A program made the translations under genes and the position numbers. DNA of 7,078 nt, taken from Acidobacteriaceae bacterium. GTDB taxonomy: Bacteria; Acidobacteriota; Terriglobia; Terriglobales; Acidobacteriaceae. Where the stretch lies: NCBI GenBank assembly GCA_030042915.1, contig JASHYS010000034.1, forward strand, positions 1-7,078, written 5' to 3'. The notes below the pieces were generated by a model that searched no databases, had not been told where the DNA came from, and saw only the letters and a program-made list of their open reading frames with translations. Below, in pieces: positions 4,931-7,078 of the stretch (its first letter is position 1; the number at the start of each line of letters is the position of its first letter).

Positions 4931-5040
4931 CACTGACCGTTTGAATTCTTACCTTTTTCTGTTCGTGCCTTCCCACGCTTTCGCGAGAAAAAAGGCGAAA
5001 GGATGGGGCACGGAATTGGTATAGAACCAAGCGGTCAGAG
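4931..5040. repeat. 110-bp imperfect palindromic element between convergent genes
   Basis: Most of the 161-bp convergent gap is one nested inverted repeat. The outer arms 4931-4953 and 5018-5040 match at 16 of 23 positions without gaps, including CTGACCG (4933-4939) against CGGTCAG (5032-5038) and a TTCT..ACC block that improves with one shift. The inner hairpin has CTTTCGC (4978-4984) pairing with GCGAAAG (4995-5001) over 10 nt. It continues after two mismatches as CCCA/TGGG and, with a bulge, GTGCC (4965-4969) with GGCAC (5007-5011). The inner arm sequence GAAAGGATGGGGCA resembles the hairpin at 3399-3436. Position suggests a bidirectional terminator, but no clean T-run follows either side. 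A dispersed palindromic repeat family is the other reading. Confidence 0.6.
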
Positions 5041-5075
5041 AACCGGTCCCGGTAACGTCGCTAACTCCGCATGTA

Positions 5076-5567
5076 CTACACCGGAGATTCCCAGTCGTCG
5101 GTTGCGGTTTTGCCGCCGTCGGTCCAGGTAACCTCGATGGCCTGGTAATCGAGTGTAATGATCTCGTTTCCGCCCGACTTGCGCACGCTGATGATGGTCG
5201 CGTTGGTGAGCGTGATCCTTTCAACGGCCCTCGTGCCGCGCGAGACTCCATCAAACGTGATCGTCACATTGCCCAACGTCTCATGTGAAGTGGACGCCAT
5301 GGCCAGCTTGGCCGACGCCATATCGATCTTTTTGGTGATCATAATCGGGGAGTGCTGCCGCTTGCCGCTGGACATCCCGCTGGCGGCGTCGCGGCCGACA
5401 CTGACGAGCTGGATTTTTTCCGATCCCTGATCGCCCTTGATGACTCCTTGCTTGACGCCCGAAAGCGTCATGAATGCATCGACCGCGGCCCTGGCCGGCA
5501 CCGCAGCAAGCAGCGCAGCCACCGCGCCGCAAAGCACCAATATTCGTCCTGCATGAACGATACGCAT
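5076..5567 (-). CDS. Hcp-family (type VI secretion tube-like) protein with a Sec signal peptide
   Basis: A 163-residue protein. Residues 1-27 form a clear signal peptide: MRIVHAGR, a hydrophobic core ILVLCGAVAALLAAV, and P-A-R-A27 before the cleavage point. The mature chain begins AVDAFMTL, which is where ordinary cytosolic Hcp proteins begin after their initiator Met. Hcp-type features follow: SEKIQLVSV (49-57), GKRQHSPIMITKKID (68-82), LGNVTITF, LTNATIISVR, and the C-terminal TWTDGGKTATDDW (147-159). Hcp forms hexameric rings that stack into the type VI secretion tube, but no other T6SS gene is in the window and a Sec-exported Hcp could not assemble inside the cytoplasm. A role as a secreted or periplasmic Hcp-like protein is inference. 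C13 follows Leu and is not a convincing lipobox. The ATG at 5567 is chosen over the adjacent GTG at 5570 because AAGGAGG sits 6 nt before ATG. Confidence 0.85.
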   Translation of the reverse strand: MRIVHAGRILVLCGAVAALLAAVPARAAVDAFMTLSGVKQGVIKGDQGSEKIQLVSVGRDAASGMSSGKRQHSPIMITKKIDMASAKLAMASTSHETLGNVTITFDGVSRGTRAVERITLTNATIISVRKSGGNEIITLDYQAIEVTWTDGGKTATDDWESPV

Positions 5568-5573
5568 CACAAT

Positions 5574-5580
5574 CCTCCTT
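5574..5580 (-). promoter_or_regulatory. Strong Shine-Dalgarno that fixes the Hcp-like start at 5567
   Basis: On the minus strand AAGGAGG is followed by 6 nt and ATG (5567-5565). The in-frame GTG immediately upstream would be only 3 nt from the site. This is the strongest Shine-Dalgarno sequence in the window and suggests high translation of the Hcp-like protein. Confidence 0.85.
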
Positions 5581-5589
5581 GAGATTTCA

Positions 5590-5601
5590 CTTCCTAGGAA
5601 G
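5590..5601. other. 12-bp perfect palindrome in the Hcp/deaminase divergent region
   Basis: CTTCCTAGGAAG is self-complementary and lies just upstream of the Hcp-like gene's Shine-Dalgarno sequence. It could be an operator in the 147-bp divergent region. A 12-bp palindrome is expected about once or twice by chance in 7 kb, so this is weak. Its right half, AGGAAG, also looks like a Shine-Dalgarno sequence for an ATG at 5607. Confidence 0.25.
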
Positions 5602-5701
5602 CCGTTATGCTGGGCCCGGGATTTCGCTGCGACAGTATATCGTCAGCTTTCGCAGCTGCGGCCTTTTTCGTGAACCAAAGTACCGGACGTGCCCTCTGCG
5701 T

Positions 5702-5707
5702 TACCCT
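5702..5707 (+). promoter_or_regulatory. Possible -10-like box (TACCCT) before the deaminase start
   Basis: TACCCT fits TANNNT and ends 7 nt before the GTG at 5715, close to the leaderless geometry seen elsewhere in the window. The match to TATAAT is only 3 of 6 and no -35 is visible. It is offered mainly as one argument for starting the deaminase at 5715. Confidence 0.22.
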
Positions 5708-5714
5708 TGATTTT

Positions 5715-6161
5715 GTGAGTTTGTACGAGCAGATGCTCGCCGTGGCCATCGAGGAAGCGCGGATCGGCCTCGGCGAGGGAGGGATACCCATCGGGGCGGC
5801 GCTGTTTACGCGAAGCGGAGAATTGCTGAGCCGAGGCCGCAATCGCCGCGTGCAGGAAGGCGATCCCAGCGTGCATGGCGAAACCGACGCCTTTCGACGT
5901 GCCGGCCGGCAACGCAGCTACCGCAATCTTGTCATGGTGACCACGCTGGCGCCATGCTGGTATTGCAGCGGCCTGGTGCGGCAGTTCCGCATCGGTACGC
6001 TGGTGGTGGGCGAGAGCCGCAATTTTGCGGGAGGCCTGGACTGGCTGCGCGAGAACGGCGTGGACGTGATCGACCTTGACAACCGCGAATGCCGTGACTT
6101 GCTGGCAGGTTACATCGCACAGTATCCGGAAGTCTGGAATGAAGACATTGGGGAAGAATGA
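5715..6161 (+). CDS. Yeast Fcy1-type cytosine deaminase (CDA-fold nucleobase deaminase)
   Basis: A 148-residue zinc deaminase. Motifs: EGGIPIGAALF (21-31), RGRNRR (40-45, with N43), H54-G-E56 (zinc ligand and proton shuttle), and P80-C81-W-Y-C84 (zinc ligands). The C-terminus is W141-N-E-D144-I-G-E-E. Yeast cytosine deaminase Fcy1 has the same layout (N51, HGE at 62-64, PCDMC, and WFEDIGE with D155 contacting cytosine). The C-terminal W-x-E-D-I-G-E match singles this group out from TadA and guanine deaminases. Expected reaction: cytosine to uracil plus ammonia, in the cytosol, for pyrimidine salvage. Bacterial relatives can use other rings (isocytosine, creatinine). Start: an ATG at 5607 with AGGAAG 5 nt upstream would add 36 residues, but these have non-coding-like codon use (about half GC at third positions) and no counterpart in Fcy1. 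The GTG at 5715 gives the family length, although it lacks a Shine-Dalgarno sequence. Confidence 0.82.
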   Translation: MSLYEQMLAVAIEEARIGLGEGGIPIGAALFTRSGELLSRGRNRRVQEGDPSVHGETDAFRRAGRQRSYRNLVMVTTLAPCWYCSGLVRQFRIGTLVVGESRNFAGGLDWLRENGVDVIDLDNRECRDLLAGYIAQYPEVWNEDIGEE

Positions 6162-6167
6162 GAAGAC

Positions 6168-6255
6168 AGCTTCCAGCCACTAGCTTCTAGCCCGATTTGC
6201 CAGCCGCGAATGCGTCAATCGGCGCGAAATAGCGAGGAGCGGGTGGCTAGAAGCT
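6168..6255. repeat. Heptamer-phased inverted repeat between deaminase and aldehyde dehydrogenase genes
   Basis: Starting 6 nt after the deaminase stop, four units beginning AGC lie at exact 7-bp spacing (6168, 6175, 6182, 6189): AGCTTCC, AGCCACT, AGCTTCT, AGCCCGA. The 11-mer AGCTTCTAGCC (6182-6192) has a perfect inverted copy GGCTAGAAGCT at 6245-6255, 52 nt away. Inside, CCGATT (6192-6197) pairs with AATCGG (6217-6222). The structure could serve as a terminator for the deaminase, but there is only a short TTTT after the right arm and it stands 17 nt from the next ATG. Confidence 0.6.
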
Positions 6256-6261
6256 GCTTTT

Positions 6262-6266
6262 GGGAG
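6262..6266 (+). promoter_or_regulatory. Shine-Dalgarno of the aldehyde dehydrogenase gene
   Basis: GGGAG lies 6 nt before the ATG at 6273 and supports that start. It directly follows the right arm of the inverted repeat. Confidence 0.65.
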
Positions 6267-6272
6267 TGATTC

Positions 6273-7078
6273 ATGTTATCAACCATCGCGTTGCGCGGCG
6301 CTTCGATCGTCGGCGGAGAATCGTTGGCGGGAGCAGGCGATACGTTTTACGGATTCGATCCTGCGACAGGCGGGCGACTTGACCCCGAATATCATTGCGC
6401 TTCGCTTGACGACCTGAACCGTGCGGCGACGCTGGCCGAAGAAGCATTCGCGACCTACGGCAAGCTGCCTGGCCGCGAAAAGGCTCGCTTTCTGCGCGCC
6501 ATCGCCGCGGGAATCGAAGCCATTGTGCCGGAACTGGTGGAGCGAGCACATCGCGAAACGGCGCTGCCTGAAGCGCGGCTCAAGGGCGAGTCGGCGCGAA
6601 CCATCAACCAGCTTCGTCTCTTCGCGCAGGTGGTCGAAGAAGGATCTTGGGTGAATGCGCGCATCGATCCCGCGCAGCCCGCGCGCACGCCGCTGCCGCG
6701 TTCCGATATCCGCTCCATGATGCGGCCGCTGGGTCCGGTGGCGGTGTTCGGAGCCAGCAATTTTCCTCTTGCGTTTTCCGTAGCAGGCGGCGATACCGCG
6801 GCCGCCTTCGCCGCCGGCAACCCGGTACTGGTGAAAGCGCATCATGCCCATCCCGGCACCAGCGAAATGGTTGGGCAGGCGATTGCGCGCGCAGTGAAGG
6901 AATGCGGTCTGCCATCGGGCGTGTTTGCTCTACTCTTCGGCCCGGGATCTCAGATTGGCACAGCGCTGGTGGATCATCCCAACGTGAAGGCGGTGGGATT
7001 TACCGGCTCGCTCGCCGGCGGCAAGGCACTGATGGAGCGCGCGGCTGCTCGGCCCGAGCCCATCCCCTGCTTTATGGA
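6273..7078 (+). CDS. NADP-type aldehyde dehydrogenase, alpha-ketoglutaric semialdehyde dehydrogenase-like, 3' truncated by window edge
   Basis: The frame runs open for 268 codons from ATG 6273 to the window end. It belongs to the branch of the ALDH superfamily that includes alpha-ketoglutaric semialdehyde (2,5-dioxovalerate) dehydrogenases of sugar-acid catabolism and the NADP-dependent fatty-aldehyde enzyme of Vibrio harveyi. Branch-typical stretches: RPLGPVAVFGASNFPLAFSV (151-170, with the oxyanion N163), AGGDTAAAFAAGNPVLVKAHHAHPGTSE (171-198, with K188), GLPSGVFALLFG (212-223), and AVGFTGSLAGGKAL (240-253) followed by RPEPIPCFM. Full-length members are about 500-530 residues, so roughly half is present; the catalytic Cys and general-base Glu lie beyond the edge. 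Expected reaction: 2,5-dioxopentanoate to 2-oxoglutarate with NADP+, the last step of non-phosphorylating pentonate/hexarate degradation. Exact substrate is uncertain without the neighbours. The start is supported by GGGAG 6 nt upstream. Confidence 0.88.
   Translation, partial: MLSTIALRGASIVGGESLAGAGDTFYGFDPATGGRLDPEYHCASLDDLNRAATLAEEAFATYGKLPGREKARFLRAIAAGIEAIVPELVERAHRETALPEARLKGESARTINQLRLFAQVVEEGSWVNARIDPAQPARTPLPRSDIRSMMRPLGPVAVFGASNFPLAFSVAGGDTAAAFAAGNPVLVKAHHAHPGTSEMVGQAIARAVKECGLPSGVFALLFGPGSQIGTALVDHPNVKAVGFTGSLAGGKALMERAAARPEPIPCFM

Noticed and set aside
5076..5567. Lipoprotein reading of the Hcp-like protein (Cys13)
   Set aside because: The residue before Cys is Leu, which does not fit a lipobox, while a normal A-R-A signal peptidase I site is present at residue 27.
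5076..5567. Type VI secretion gene cluster
   Set aside because: No sheath, baseplate, ClpV, VgrG or membrane-complex gene is adjacent; only the single Hcp-like gene is visible.
5651..5660. CGCAGCTGCG followed by a T-run as a terminator
   Set aside because: The stem is short with no usable loop, and it lies upstream of the deaminase rather than after a gene in that direction.
5607..5714. N-terminal extension of the deaminase from ATG 5607 (AGGAAG 5 nt upstream)
   Set aside because: Its third-position GC is about half, unlike neighbouring genes, it aligns with nothing in Fcy1-type enzymes, and the apparent Shine-Dalgarno sequence is half of a palindrome. Kept as an alternative only.
6279..6851. 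190-codon open frame on the minus strand
   Set aside because: It is antisense to the aldehyde dehydrogenase, whose motifs are unmistakable. Its translation is Arg/His-rich with no recognisable domain, a normal shadow of GC-rich coding DNA.

Overview
This GC-rich 7.1-kb window looks like chromosomal DNA from a free-living, probably soil-dwelling bacterium. I favour Acidobacteriota (Terriglobia-like). The reasons are a Hcp-family protein carrying a Sec signal peptide, a small MARGWESKS-type conserved hypothetical protein, the intergenic repeats, and the mix of Shine-Dalgarno-led and apparently leaderless genes. This placement is inference from gene style, not a search result.

Layout, left to right. 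A TauE/SafE-type permease gene enters from the left edge (2-577, +). It is followed by a 113-bp gap holding two facing 7-bp repeat arrays, then a DUF971/GBBH-N-like gene (691-1146, +). That gene converges, with an 8-nt gap, on a secreted DUF4440/SnoaL-like gene (1155-1646, -). The latter is divergent across 61 bp from a probable two-gene operon: a beta-hydroxyacid-dehydrogenase-family oxidoreductase (1708-2580, +) and a YdfG-like short-chain dehydrogenase (2604-3374, +). After a repeat-containing gap comes a small coiled-coil hypothetical gene (3522-3830, -), divergent from a zinc-less medium-chain dehydrogenase/quinone-reductase-like gene (3910-4914, +). A 161-bp convergent gap contains a long imperfect palindrome. 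Next is an exported Hcp-like protein (5076-5567, -), divergent from a yeast-Fcy1-type cytosine deaminase (5715-6161, +). Another heptamer-phased inverted repeat precedes a truncated aldehyde dehydrogenase of the alpha-ketoglutaric-semialdehyde type (6273 to the right edge, +).

The genes do not form one obvious pathway. Four encode NAD(P)-dependent oxidoreductases (HIBDH-family, SDR, MDR, ALDH), which suggests small hydroxy-acid, carbonyl and sugar-acid metabolism. Only the HIBDH-family/SDR pair looks co-transcribed.

The most unusual content is non-coding. (1) Intergenic regions repeatedly carry short arrays phased at exactly 7 bp (AGTTNNN, AGCTNNN, CTGANNN), usually facing an inverted counterpart across a core of about 50-110 bp. 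(2) Four genes have a TANNNT -10-like box exactly 6 nt before the start codon and no Shine-Dalgarno sequence, the geometry of leaderless transcripts. The other four internal genes with a visible start signal have a Shine-Dalgarno sequence. I see no tRNA, rRNA, CRISPR array, transposase or phage gene.
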